NCBI RefSeq assembly: GCF_000330505.1
Contig: NW_004191893.1
Span: 57,365 to 110,801 of the forward strand
DNA from: Entamoeba invadens IP1
Lineage: Eukaryota > Evosea > Mastigamoebida > Endamoebidae
Direction of reading: 5' to 3'
DNA length: 53,437 nucleotides
In this document: piece after piece, positions 1-9,338 of the stretch
Layout: each line of letters begins with the position of its first letter
Position numbering within the stretch: position 1 is the first letter of the stretch
Notes under the pieces: generated by a model
Told to the model about the DNA's origin: nothing
The model's input: only the letters and a program-made list of their open reading frames with translations
Database searches by the model: none
Position numbers and translations under genes: made by a program

Positions 1-620
1 GCAATACCATCGGACGCGATTAAAATGTTTGATACCCTTCTAAAAGGGACGATAAAAACATCAGGGATACACGAGAGAGGAGGATGAACTGCTTTATCGC
101 CGATAGATCTGTAATTTGCTATTACTCGATTAATTCGTAACGTCCCATTCACGTCATCGATCGTTCCGCCATCTTTGAGGATTCGGTCTTTTTCGTCTTG
201 TTGATTTGGTTTGTGATCTTTCCCGACACGGGACAAAATCCCGTTTTTTAATATGAAAACCATGGAATCTCCTATATTAACGACTACTATGTCATTTTTT
301 CGTACAAAAACTAAAGACGCCGTTGTCCCACTTTCTGTTTCCATTATAACTTCGTTTTGTAATTTTTGAAAGGCCTCAACGATTTTCGGTTTCACGTCAT
401 CGCCATTAATCTCATCACTTGTCATAATTTGATCAAGCCGTTGTGCCGCAATCACGGCCGCATCTTCCCCATTATGTCCATCAAAGATCCCAAAATAATC
501 CGTCTCCCCAAACGCTCCCCCTTTAACTATAGCCACGTCTTCCATATAATTTCGTTTCCCAATTGTTAAAGCCACTCCAACACAATTCCGTTTGGATCCG
601 ATATAAGTCTCGCCCTTCAT
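1..620 (-). CDS. PP2C-family protein phosphatase, 3' end cut by window edge
   Basis: This is a PPM/PP2C Ser/Thr phosphatase that continues past the left edge. Translating the minus strand from the ATG at 620 gives the family landmarks in order: RNYMEDVAIV near residue 24, FGIFDGHNGEDAA (metal-binding DGH), ESGTTASLVFV, VVNIGDSMVF, and SIGDKAVHPPLS followed by ILIASDGI at the edge. The metal-binding Asp residues of the D-G-H-N-G and S-D-G motifs are present. The C-terminal DN motif lies outside the window. The gene is directly downstream of a small ORF (756-1070) on the same strand. An in-frame intron (609-755, GTGTGT to GAG) could join the two into one protein, in which case the ATG at 620 would not be the start. 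A second PP2C with the same kind of neighbour lies at 6688-7756. Confidence 0.9.
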   Translation of the reverse strand, partial: MKGETYIGSKRNCVGVALTIGKRNYMEDVAIVKGGAFGETDYFGIFDGHNGEDAAVIAAQRLDQIMTSDEINGDDVKPKIVEAFQKLQNEVIMETESGTTASLVFVRKNDIVVVNIGDSMVFILKNGILSRVGKDHKPNQQDEKDRILKDGGTIDDVNGTLRINRVIANYRSIGDKAVHPPLSCIPDVFIVPFRRVSNILIASDGI

Positions 621-746
621 GTTATTTCTTTCTCATTTTTTTACTATATATTATAATATATTATAATATAAAATAGTATACTCGAGAGAGTACTATATTT
701 ATTAGTTTTATATAGTATATTATTAATTACGAGGAGTAAGAAGAGT

Positions 747-1070
747 TCAACACACTTTAAGTAAGACGTCTTCTTCCCCTTCATCGAAGTTATGACCAGT
801 GTTGACTCTAACTGGGACCCCATTTGGCTTAATTTCATATGAAGAAGTAAGAAGTGGCAAAGTCACGTTCATGACTAAAGGTACCCCCCCGATGAAAATG
901 GGTCGTTCTTGTGCGTAGAAGGAATTCGAATGCTTTTTAATATTGTCGGTCGACCTCACCCGATGATGCGGCTTCCCCGTGGGAACAAAGTTCTCAAGGG
1001 GAAGGGAGTGCCGATTTTGAACGGAGGTCACGGAAATTAACACTTTTGGTGTACTTTCTCGGTGAATCAT
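747..1070 (-). CDS. Small novel ORF or first exon upstream of PP2C (copy 1)
   Basis: This 107-residue reading frame starts at ATG 1070 and matches no family I recognise. Its base composition is coding-like. The C-terminal half carries a pattern G-x-P, T-L, (Y/W)-E-I, P-(N/D)-G (IGGVP, VTL, YEIKPNG). The ORF at 7753-8070 repeats this pattern, and that ORF also sits just upstream of a PP2C gene. The frame ends VLLKVC-stop. The last two codons, GTG TGT, could be an intron donor, so the real exon may be 756-1070 spliced in phase 0 to the PP2C catalytic domain. Whether it is a separate gene or an N-terminal module is open. Confidence 0.55.
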   Translation of the reverse strand: MIHRESTPKVLISVTSVQNRHSLPLENFVPTGKPHHRVRSTDNIKKHSNSFYAQERPIFIGGVPLVMNVTLPLLTSSYEIKPNGVPVRVNTGHNFDEGEEDVLLKVC

Positions 1071-2321
1071 CTTACTAATTCCACTATTTATTATGTATTA
1101 TATTTTTGTTCAGCCGCCTGTGTTGAACATTATTCAACATGGCATTTCTTTTATATACACCTTCTTTTACAAAAAATAAAAACTTCAGGTGTTTTAAAAC
1201 CTTCTTTACATACATTTTCAGTAAAGTAAGATATTCAGCAAATAACGAGGATTGAAGATATGAAAGGTAAGAATGTCGATCAAGAAAGGGTTTTCTTGAG
1301 AGTATTGTGAATAAATCACTCCAATTGAATAGAACTGGTACACATTAATTATTACTTTGTAGAAATGGTAATATGAAATTGTAATATTGGGTGTTCATCG
1401 CTCTCAATGCCGTTATCGTTTATATAAATAGAACTGTATCATTTTACTTGTTTTATATTGTATTAGTATATTTTACTATAATTTTATTATTAGTATGTTT
1501 TTTTATATTATTAGTTTGATTTATTTCTTGTATAGAAAACAAATAGTTCAAAAACTAAATTATCTAATAAAAATGTTTAATTAGTATAATATTAATTATA
1601 ATTTATAATTACAATTTGAGAAATAATTTGTGTTTTTATATAACAAAATTCAAAATTTAGTTTTAATTATTGTCATATAACGAATAAAATGACGTTACGA
1701 ATTGATTATAGAACAATCAAGTAACAAGAAACTGGTAATAAAATTCAAATGATTAATTTTCAGATTGAGGCATTATTTTAAAATGTTTTTACCCAAAATA
1801 GTTTTATTAAATATTACCAATTAATAGTTTAAAATTTATTATAAAAATAGTAATAACATAAAAAAAACAATCACAAAATTTCTTTGATAAGATACTTAAA
1901 CAGATGGTCATTTTTAATTTTTAATTATAATAAAATTATCTATAGAGTATAGTTATCAATGTTAATATGTTCAACTTTTTATAATAAATTTATCGGAATC
2001 TAGTTTATTATCGCATCACATTTTTTCATTGTTTATTTTTCAAAAATAAGCACATATGAGACAATTCAATCAAATAAATCTCCGATAAAAAAGCATTCAA
2101 AAAATCACCACTTTATCATAACATAATTCCAATAGTAAAAAGAAACAATATTACTTAAGATTGAAACAAAATGAATCTCCCCAAATAGAAATAGTTTAAT
2201 TTAACTATACAAATTACTATAATGAACCAAAGGCATACTGACTCTCAAAATAGATTGAGATGTTCCATCACTGTTAAGACTATATAAGTCTTCCTCGTTG
2301 CTATCTGATCATTCACTTCAC
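1071..2321. other. AT-rich divergent spacer
   Basis: No gene seen. The spacer separates the minus-strand PP2C unit from the plus-strand hybrid-cluster gene, so it should hold two promoters. A short perfect stem-loop (7-bp arms, TGTTGAA and TTCAACA) lies at 1121-1139, about 50 nt upstream of the ATG at 1070. The rest is A/T-rich without repeats I can define. Confidence 0.7.
2276..2292 (+). promoter_or_regulatory. TATA-like element of the hybrid-cluster gene
   Basis: TATATAAG at 2281-2288 lies about 35-40 nt before the ATG at 2322, where an Entamoeba TATA element is expected. It sits inside a short inverted repeat (AAGACT and AGTCTT arms, 2276-2292). The function is inferred from position. Confidence 0.45.
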
Positions 2322-3947
2322 ATGGAAAAGATGTTTTGCAACCAATGCGAGCAAACAGCCCGAGGCATCGGCTGTACCATATGTGGAGTTTGTAGTAAAG
2401 AAGCCGTTGTAGCCAACACCATGGATGTCTTAATTTACATCCTTCGCCAGAATGCTTTAGTAGCTTTAAAAGCTCGAGAGGAAGGTATCATCGACGAGAA
2501 GTATGACATTCTTACTTCCAACCTTCTCTTTTCTACTTTAACGAATGTGAACTTTGATGAGAAGCGTCTAGTCGAATACACAAAAGAAGCTTTACAAGCG
2601 CGTCAGACTTTACTTTCTCAGATGAAGCCACAAGCCTCAAAAAAAGAGTTAGAGTCTTCCATTGAGATTGAAGACTGCGAGAAGTACATCAAAGAGAATT
2701 TAGACAAAAAGCGCCCAAATCAAATGAATGCCGACAAAGACATTCAAAGTTTGATGCAAGCGGTCTTATTTGGGTTAAAAGGGGTTTGTGCTTATATCTC
2801 GCATGCTTATTTATTAGGCGAGAAGAACACTGATATCAACACTTTTATACATCAAGCCTTAGCTGCTGGATATGACAATAAAGAACGTGATTTAAAAGCT
2901 TGGATTGACTTAGTGAAAGAGACTGGTAAATGGAATTTCGAGACTTTAAAACTCTTAGATAAGGCCAATTGCACTTTAGGCAATCCAACACCAACTTCCG
3001 TCTTATTAGGACATAAGAAAGGAAAGTGCATATTAGTAAGTGGTCATGATCTCTTCGACTTAAAAAACATTTTAGAGCAAACGCAGAACACTGGAATTAA
3101 TGTGTATACCCACGGTGAAATGTTACCCGCTCATGGATATCCAGAACTCAAAAAGTATTCAAATTTGGTCGGACACTTTGGATCGGCGTGGCAGAACCAA
3201 CAGCGCGAGTTACTCAATTTCCCTGGGCCGGTGGTCTTCACATCAAATTGCTTAATGAAACCAAGGCCTGAATATGCCGAACACACATACACGACAAATG
3301 AAGTTGGGTATGCGGGGTTGAATCATATTGGATCAAATAAGGACTTTAAAGTAGTCATAGAGAAAGCGCTTGCTATGGAAGGTTTTCAAGATGATAAGAA
3401 AGACGGCGAAGTGTTAACTGGATTTGGTCATCATGCCTTACTTGAGACTGAAATTACAGAGAAGTTAGTCTCTTATATTAAGACGGGGAAGATCAAAGGA
3501 ATTTATGTTGTTGGAGGGTGTGATGGAGTCCGTAAAGAGCGTAATTACTATACAGAAATAGCTCGGAAAATACCAAAGGATTCTATTATCTTGACTTGTG
3601 GTTGTGGGAAGTATAAGTTCTTTAAAGAGGATTTGGGAGAGATCGATGGGATCCCAAGATACATCGACTGCGGACAATGCAACGACTCATATACTCCCTT
3701 TGTCGTCGCTTTGAAACTCGCTGAAATCTTTAAATGTGGTGTTAATGAACTTCCTCTTCATATCTATTTGTCGTGGTATGAACAAAAGGCGGTCTGCATT
3801 TTACTCACCGTCATCTACTTGGGTCTCAAAAACGTGTTCTACGGCCCTACTAAACCAGCTTTCTTGTCGGAAAACATCTGCAAGTACTTGAAGGACGAAA
3901 TTAACTTGACTATTAACTCCACCCCAGACAAAGATCTCAAATTTTAA
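2322..3947 (+). CDS. hcp: Hybrid-cluster protein (prismane), hydroxylamine/NO reductase type
   Basis: Hybrid-cluster proteins carry a 4Fe cluster and a mixed Fe-S-O cluster. They reduce hydroxylamine or NO, protecting anaerobes from nitrosative stress. The ATG at 2322 gives about 541 residues, the usual length. The N-terminal cluster ligands are spaced C-x2-C-x8-C-x5-C (MFCNQCEQTARGIGCTICGVC), the arrangement of anaerobe-type members. Hybrid-cluster motifs follow: HGEMLPAHGYPELKKY, GHFGSAWQNQQREL, FTSNCLMKP, VVGGCDG, ILTCGCGKYKF and DCGQCNDSY, so all key Cys and Glu regions are intact. An in-frame TTG at 2298 is upstream, but an ATG start is normal here. No intron is seen. The family is essentially prokaryotic apart from anaerobic protists, which suggests lateral transfer (established for Entamoeba, inferred here). 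Confidence 0.95.
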   Translation: MEKMFCNQCEQTARGIGCTICGVCSKEAVVANTMDVLIYILRQNALVALKAREEGIIDEKYDILTSNLLFSTLTNVNFDEKRLVEYTKEALQARQTLLSQMKPQASKKELESSIEIEDCEKYIKENLDKKRPNQMNADKDIQSLMQAVLFGLKGVCAYISHAYLLGEKNTDINTFIHQALAAGYDNKERDLKAWIDLVKETGKWNFETLKLLDKANCTLGNPTPTSVLLGHKKGKCILVSGHDLFDLKNILEQTQNTGINVYTHGEMLPAHGYPELKKYSNLVGHFGSAWQNQQRELLNFPGPVVFTSNCLMKPRPEYAEHTYTTNEVGYAGLNHIGSNKDFKVVIEKALAMEGFQDDKKDGEVLTGFGHHALLETEITEKLVSYIKTGKIKGIYVVGGCDGVRKERNYYTEIARKIPKDSIILTCGCGKYKFFKEDLGEIDGIPRYIDCGQCNDSYTPFVVALKLAEIFKCGVNELPLHIYLSWYEQKAVCILLTVIYLGLKNVFYGPTKPAFLSENICKYLKDEINLTINSTPDKDLKF

Positions 3948-3983
3948 GCCCACTTTTTGAGTTCTATTTTGAGGTTTTCTTGT

Positions 3984-4064
3984 ATAGTAAAGAGTAAATA
4001 CTATTAACTATTTTAATAGTATATTAAAATGGTAAATACTATTTACTATTTTAATTATATAGAG
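3984..4064. repeat. Imperfect tandem repeat 3' of the hybrid-cluster gene
   Basis: Two near-identical AT-rich units of about 25 bp, each starting TAAATACTATT and continuing ACTATTTTAAT, follow each other just past the stop codon. They may be part of the 3' UTR; no function is visible. Confidence 0.4.
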
Positions 4065-4172
4065 TTAAAAATAAAAAATAGTTTTAATTGTTTTTAAATA
4101 GAATGATGAATAATATGGTATAGTATTAATACTATATATCATAGAATTAATATAAATTATAGTTTCGTATAA

Positions 4173-4970
4173 TTACTGAATGGTATATTTAAAGGCAGTG
4201 TATGGATGGGAGAAGTGATACCCAAGTTTTTCAGCTACTTTGAGCGATACCACGTTGTCTGCGTCCCAAGAAGGGTACATCCCAAGGTCTAAGCACTCTA
4301 AAATAGTCCTTGCACTACACACAGTTGCGAGACCTTGCTGGCGATAATTGATGTTTGTGTCAACTTCTATTTCAATTCCTTTGTTGTAATATGTAAAGGT
4401 TGAACAACCTGAAATAATAACTTCTCGTTCCGCCAGTTCAAGATTTGTGGAATGAGAAGTCTTGAGGATTACATACCCAACACCATGACTTTTGAATTCA
4501 GAATAATCGCTGAAATTTCCAACAAGATCTTCACTCCATTTTTCAAATAAACATTGTTGAAAAATCGTTTCGTCAATTCGACGAAGACAAAACGAGGGTG
4601 AAAGTGATGAAACTATTTTTCGTAATTTGTCTTTGTCAAATTGGGTGTCTTTATGTGTTGCAAATCGCTGGTAACGAATAACATTTTTGGAATAACATTT
4701 CTCGACTAGTTTCGCCCACTCTTCGTTTTGTGGAATTAAAATCACTTCCTTTCTCGTTTCGTCATTTTTGTGTTTTTCCAAAATCTCGAGATTAGGAACT
4801 CCCGCCAAAAAAGAAAGACAACTGATAACAGCAATGGCCGTTTTTGGATTTGGGATCTTGTCAACACAGATGTGTCCCATTGTCCCTTCCAAACAACTCC
4901 ATATTGGTGTTTCGTCCCAGTTATTGAAGAGGTTTCGAGTTATATCTCGGTTTTTATTAAGTGTTATCAT
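4173..4970 (-). CDS. GNAT acetyltransferase, bacterial-type (GNAT_acetyltran family)
   Basis: This 265-residue protein resembles the GNAT group that includes zwittermicin-resistance-type acetyltransferases of Firmicutes. The acetyl-CoA binding motif is visible near residues 207-217 (NINYRQQGLATVCS, with the R-Q-x-G-x-A turn). It is followed by the characteristic YPSWDADNVVSLKVAEKLGY segment. The N-terminal part is helical and less conserved. The substrate cannot be told from sequence. The start is ATG 4970 and no intron is needed. It is convergent with the hybrid-cluster gene, 225 bp away. Being intronless and bacterial-like, it is a candidate lateral transfer. Confidence 0.8.
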   Translation of the reverse strand: MITLNKNRDITRNLFNNWDETPIWSCLEGTMGHICVDKIPNPKTAIAVISCLSFLAGVPNLEILEKHKNDETRKEVILIPQNEEWAKLVEKCYSKNVIRYQRFATHKDTQFDKDKLRKIVSSLSPSFCLRRIDETIFQQCLFEKWSEDLVGNFSDYSEFKSHGVGYVILKTSHSTNLELAEREVIISGCSTFTYYNKGIEIEVDTNINYRQQGLATVCSARTILECLDLGMYPSWDADNVVSLKVAEKLGYHFSHPYTAFKYTIQ

Positions 4971-5169
4971 TACTATTATTAAGTTTTGTAATAAAATAAA
5001 TGTTTACTTATTATTAACAAGTAAACTATTAAATTTAATTATTTATTCATATTAAAAATATAATATAATCATAATTTGTTGAATTGTTTTTCAATCTCAC
5101 TTCATTATGACAGAAATGATGGAACGAATCAATTGAAAAGCGTGGATTATAGAATAAAGCCTGCAGAGC

Positions 5170-5991
5170 TTACAACTGGATATTGACAAATCCATGGTCT
5201 TTGTCTTCATCAAACTTGATTGAGCTGTCGTTGCAGTACTTAACAACGGCTTCTTTGATTTTAGAAAACCCAACCGTGTTATGATGACCCATACCACATT
5301 GGACCTTCAAAATCTTCTTTCCTGCGTTCTTGGCTTTATCGATCTCCTCCTTAAGAATGTCAATTGAGTTTTCAATCTTTAACCCATGCATATCGATGGC
5401 GTCTGGTTCGTTCATATAAACGTTGACCTCCTCGAAAATCTTTTTATTTGCATCTTTTTGCATTTCGTTTGCTTCTTTGATTGCTTTGTCATACTTCTCA
5501 AAAGCTTCGGACTTGTTTGGAGCATTTTCCTCTTTTGCTTTGACGTAGACGTCCTTCAAAGCATACGCTTCGTTGAATTTTTTGTCGACTGGGCCAAAGT
5601 GTGATTGTTGGATGCGGTCGATCAGAATGCTTTTATCGCCAGAGACAACCTCCTTCTTTCCATTTGGTCTGTCTTCAATGACTGGTTCATCGCCTTTAGG
5701 CTTTGGGACATGAGTTCCTTCTTTTGGTTCACTTTTCTTCGCTTCGACTTTCTTTTCCTCTTTTTTGGTTTCTGGTTTTGCTTCTTTTTTCGGAGCAGTC
5801 ACTTCGTCGGTCTTTGGATGCGACTTCTGTTTGGCTTGTTGTTCATCAACAAATTTCTTAGCCTTCTCAAGAAGTGCCATTACCTTCTTATAGAAAATCG
5901 ATTGATCAATTGGGAAAGTAAGCTCTTTCGCATAGAACAAATATCCAACGTATGCAAGGAGTGCTAGAAAAACAATTAAAAGAAAGCCCAT
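5170..5991 (-). CDS. Membrane-anchored DUF1771-Smr domain protein
   Basis: This 273-residue protein begins with a hydrophobic segment (residues 2-20, FLLIVFLALLAYVGYLFY) that should act as a signal anchor. A Lys/Glu/Pro-rich linker (about 45-115) follows. A helical DUF1771-like region (about 135-195) leads into a C-terminal Smr domain (about 198-273). Smr hallmarks are IDMHGLKIENSIDILKEEI and a GMGHHNTVGFSKIKEAV segment in place of the usual G-x-G-x-H-S. Smr domains are endonuclease or RNA-binding modules. DUF1771 normally precedes Smr in eukaryotes, but the N-terminal membrane anchor is unusual and would tether the Smr domain to the endoplasmic reticulum surface or lumen. The start is ATG 5991. 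Confidence 0.85.
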   Translation of the reverse strand: MGFLLIVFLALLAYVGYLFYAKELTFPIDQSIFYKKVMALLEKAKKFVDEQQAKQKSHPKTDEVTAPKKEAKPETKKEEKKVEAKKSEPKEGTHVPKPKGDEPVIEDRPNGKKEVVSGDKSILIDRIQQSHFGPVDKKFNEAYALKDVYVKAKEENAPNKSEAFEKYDKAIKEANEMQKDANKKIFEEVNVYMNEPDAIDMHGLKIENSIDILKEEIDKAKNAGKKILKVQCGMGHHNTVGFSKIKEAVVKYCNDSSIKFDEDKDHGFVNIQL

Positions 5992-6015
5992 TGAGGAATT
6001 GTATTATTGAGATCG

Positions 6016-6023
6016 TTTATATA
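6016..6023 (-). promoter_or_regulatory. TATA-like box upstream of the Smr gene
   Basis: TATATAAA on the minus strand lies 25-32 nt upstream of ATG 5991. This fits Entamoeba core promoter geometry, where the 5' UTR is very short. Confidence 0.4.
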
Positions 6024-6687
6024 GTGGAAATGGTTCTTTTTATTGTTTTAATTATAACTCTACTTTTTCAGGTGGCAATTCCGTTTTTTTAAAAGTAGTA
6101 TGAAACATTGTACTAATTTTGATAGAATTTTTATTGGATTTATTATTGACTGGTTTCATTTGTCGATTTTTGTCCATTTAGTAAGTTGTAACTAAAAAGG
6201 CAATTTTTAGCTTATTTTATTATATTTTGATAATTTATATCTAAAAATAATATTATTTTATTTATAATTTAGTTACAAACTATATATATTTTTTTATTAT
6301 AGTAAATAGTTTAATAATAATTTATCAACATAAAGTATTTTTAGTATTTTCAATTGGTTGTTTTTTAATTTACAGAACTACATAAATTAGTTCAAATTTA
6401 ATAACTTATCAAAAATATAATAGTTAAAATTATTAAAAAATGTAAAAAAGGTATTTATTATTGTTTTTAATAACATAGTTAATTAATTAAATTAAAAAAA
6501 AAATGATAGTAAAATATTGGTTTTAAAAACTAAAATAGATTATTATTTGAAATAATAAATAGATAAAATAATTTTAATAACAAATAGTAAATCAATTTTG
6601 AAATTATGTTTTTTAAACAACACAGAACAAAAAATAACAGTCAAGGAGTAACAAGAAAATGAATAGAGAACAGTGAATGAGTTGGGT
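6024..6687. other. AT-rich spacer
   Basis: No gene, RNA or defined repeat seen. Homopolymer-rich A/T sequence lies between the Smr promoter and the 3' end of the second PP2C. Confidence 0.6.
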
Positions 6688-7756
6688 CTAAAAGTCGAAA
6701 GGGTTTGGTTCGTCTGTCCCAGGAATACAGAAGTCGTCGACGAGTGGCGATGTGGTCCGTCTTTCGTATTGGCTGAATTTCAAATCCACAACAACGACAG
6801 AGATGTTGTCCTTACTTTTTTGTTTGAACGCCTCGTTTCGAATGGATGAAGCTGCAATAGACATTGAAGGGCTTCTTCGGATCAATTTTTCCATCTCTTC
6901 AATGCTTTTTGTTATTTCGTTTTGACCTTCACTTGTTGTGCTTAAAAACTTGTTCGTTCCAAACTTCTCAATCCAAATCACTCACAAAAGAGATGGCAGA
7001 ACGATCAAACACTTCAGCACAAAAAATAGAGATAAAAGAGAAACAAACTCAACAGTATCGACTCCATCTGTTGTGATCACAATGTGGCTGTAACCCTTCT
7101 TCACATTGATGGAAACAATCTCGGGCTCAAATGTGAGTGGTGGGTGGAGGTTTCTATCACCAAGTGTTCGGGTCACGTTGATGACACCATTCACCCGTCT
7201 CACACCGCTTGCCTCCTCGATCCGCCCGCCATTTGCGACAATTCGCTTCTCTTCCATCGCCATGCCACACCGATGCGGGTTTGTGATTCGTGTGATGCCA
7301 TCTTTACCCAACAAAAAGACGGAACAGTCGCCCACAAAGCCGACTTTCACTGTGTCTTGTCCAAGGTAAAGGACTGTACCTGTTGTGCCGCTGTCGGTTT
7401 CGGTGGCTATCTTTTTATGGAGATGGCAGAACAGGTCGATAAAATGCACGTCATCAAGTAACATGTAATTTCTGACTGAAGAACCCAAGAGCGTGGCGGC
7501 TTGTTTCGCCGCTTGGTCGCCATTGTGGCCATCAAAGACGCCGATGACGTCTTTGTTCCGTTCCAAGTGGCAGCTGCAGACATAGTCTTCCATATACTGG
7601 CGAAGACCGCGCGTCTGTGCAACACCGACGGAAAATCTCGGGAGAGGTGCAAAGAGATCCTGTTTTGTGAATTTTTCTATTTCAATGTTTTCAAAAAGTG
7701 AGAAAATAAACCGATTCTTTAAATCAAACAAATTTTCGTTGATTTAATTGTATCAT
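6688..7756 (-). CDS. PP2C-family protein phosphatase (copy 2), intron-containing
   Basis: This is a PPM/PP2C phosphatase with the family motifs in order: GLRQYMEDYV, GVFDGHNGDQAA, DSGTTGTVLYL, VGFVGDCSVFLL, TRTLGDRNLHPPL, VITTDGVD and, past an intron, SKDNISVVVVDL. The metal-binding Asp residues are present. An intron near 6941-7048 (GTTTGT to TTTTTAAG) restores frame and gives normal spacing between the DG and DN motifs. The 5' end is odd, because no ATG lies in frame before the catalytic domain. Two models work. One is a mini-exon ATG 7756-7730 spliced through 7660-7729 (GTTTGA to CAG). The other, which I favour, splices the upstream ORF (8070-7837, donor GTTTGT at 7836) to the same acceptor in phase 0. 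Confidence 0.88.
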
Positions 7757-8070
7757 TTCTCTATAGTTTCATAATGGAAATTTAGTAAAATTATATAGTT
7801 CAACAACTTGTATGTCGAAATATGAACAAAACAAACAATAATTCCATCAACAGGGCCGTCTTTCTGAACGTTGCCGTCGGGTGTGAGTTGGATCTCCCAA
7901 CTGTCTCCCGGCAACCCGATGTCGGAGCCAGACTGGACGCATCGGAGTGTTGAAGTGAACGTTGGGGGAGTTCCTCTGTACATTGCAGGTTTTCGTGCGC
8001 GTGGTGAGCCGCTGTATGCCATTCGTGGTGCACAGCTGTCAAGTGGCGTTGAAAGGAAGTCGCTGATCAT
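7753..8070 (-). CDS. Small novel ORF or first exon upstream of PP2C (copy 2)
   Basis: This frame of about 105 residues starts at ATG 8070; an in-frame TTG lies 9 nt upstream. No known family is recognised. It shares with the 747-1070 ORF the spaced pattern G-x-P, T-L, (Y/W)-E-I, P-(D/N)-G (RGTPP, STL, SWEIQLTPDG). The sequence is coding-like up to VDGII. It then turns AT-rich exactly at a GTTTGT, the usual intron donor of this genome, so the last 27 residues are probably intron. Unspliced, its TGA overlaps the possible PP2C ATG at 7756 (ATGA). It is best read as a conserved N-terminal module of the PP2C gene. Confidence 0.55.
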   Translation of the reverse strand: MISDFLSTPLDSCAPRMAYSGSPRARKPAMYRGTPPTFTSTLRCVQSGSDIGLPGDSWEIQLTPDGNVQKDGPVDGIIVCFVHISTYKLLNYIILLNFHYETIEK

Positions 8071-8412
8071 ATGCCACAATATGAGTTTCGAGTGAAAGTT
8101 TTACGAAAATTGGAGTGAAACGGTTTTGAGGAAAACAAGTGAAAAGAGGAAAAAAGAAAACAAAACAGTATTCCCGACTATTTGGTCAATTAAGTAGAAC
8201 ATTTCATCAAGTCAAGTGATTTGATTTTTAATAAAATAATTAACAAAAATAAGACCAGTTGTTTTGATTTTCTAAAAAAAGTTTATGATTTCAAAAAATG
8301 TTATATAAAATGTTATTTATTTTGTTATAAATTACAACTTATAATATAAACAAAATAAATAATAAATAATGTAAAACCATTAAAACTACAAAATATAGTA
8401 ATTATAGTATTA
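8071..8412. other. Divergent promoter spacer
   Basis: AT-rich DNA between a minus-strand ORF and the plus-strand peptidyl-tRNA hydrolase. No clear TATA or initiator could be assigned. Confidence 0.5.
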
Positions 8413-8775
8413 ATGACAGATGAGGAGTACAAGATGATGCTTTGTGTTCGGACAGATATTTCAATGAGTGAAGGAAAGAAATGTGCGCAATGTGGACACG
8501 CAGCTGTGTGTTGTTATGAATTAGTACTCCAACAAAACCCGACCGTTATTGAAGAGTGGAAGAAAGGTGGAATGAAGAAGGTAGCTGTTCGTGTCGAGAG
8601 TTTATTTGAGTGGGAAAATGCAGTGAAAACATGTCAAGAATTTGGTATAGTGTATTCGGAGATTGTTGATGCCGGGCGGACTGAGGTGAGTCCTAACACA
8701 AAAACTGTTTTAGGAATTGGACCGGCTCCATCCTTTTTAATAGATGTCGTCACTCGACAGTTTCGATTGCTTTAA
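8413..8775 (+). CDS. PTH2: Peptidyl-tRNA hydrolase 2
   Basis: PTH2 releases peptides from prematurely dropped peptidyl-tRNA in archaea and eukaryotes. The 120-residue protein covers the whole catalytic domain: VRTDISMSEGKKCAQCGHAA near residues 12-31 (the GK-x2-AQ-x2-HA signature, read here as GKKCAQCGHAA), KKVAVRVES in the centre, and IVDAGRTEVSPNTKTVLGIGP near the end. The catalytic Lys, the conserved His and the DAGRT Asp are present. The N-terminal membrane or mitochondrial extension of animal Bit1 is absent, so it should be cytosolic. The start is ATG 8413 with no intron. Confidence 0.95.
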   Translation: MTDEEYKMMLCVRTDISMSEGKKCAQCGHAAVCCYELVLQQNPTVIEEWKKGGMKKVAVRVESLFEWENAVKTCQEFGIVYSEIVDAGRTEVSPNTKTVLGIGPAPSFLIDVVTRQFRLL

Positions 8776-9338
8776 TTTAATCAATTTAATTTATCAAAAC
8801 CATATATATAGTAAATAATTTTAGTATAAATATTAATGCATAATAGTTTTTATAAATTGTTTTTTTTTATTATTTAATAGTTGGATTATTATTATTACTA
8901 AAAACAATAATTTTTTTTGTAATAATTTTTAATTTATGTAAATTCGAGAAAAAATTTTGAAATTTTAATTTCAAATTTTTTTATTTTGAATAATTTATTA
9001 ACTTCTTCTAATTGTGGACGCTGCTCAATTTAGTCTTTTCTTGTGTAAAACAATCAAAATTAATTAATTTATTGTTTATTAACCACAAAATTACTATTAA
9101 ATCATTTTTCATTTCAAATGGATTAATTAATTACAATAAACTTAATCACAGAGATTTTTACACCACTCTCAAATATTAGTTAAATTAATTAATAACACAA
9201 TAGTAAAAAACTGAAACATTCTTTTTATTGTGATTTTTCAAATAACAATTGTTAAGCGGACGTTTAAGTAATTATTTATTGAGATTGTGTTGTGTGGAAT
9301 GATAGTAACGAAATCGATAACAAAATTTAAGAAACAAT
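8776..9338. other. AT-rich convergent spacer
   Basis: It separates two convergent genes. It contains an AT-only near-palindrome around 8952-8981 but no gene-like sequence. Confidence 0.55.

Noticed and set aside
644..838. 64-codon minus-strand frame between the PP2C gene and the small ORF
   Set aside because: Overlaps the end of the small ORF in another frame and then runs through AT-rich probable intron.
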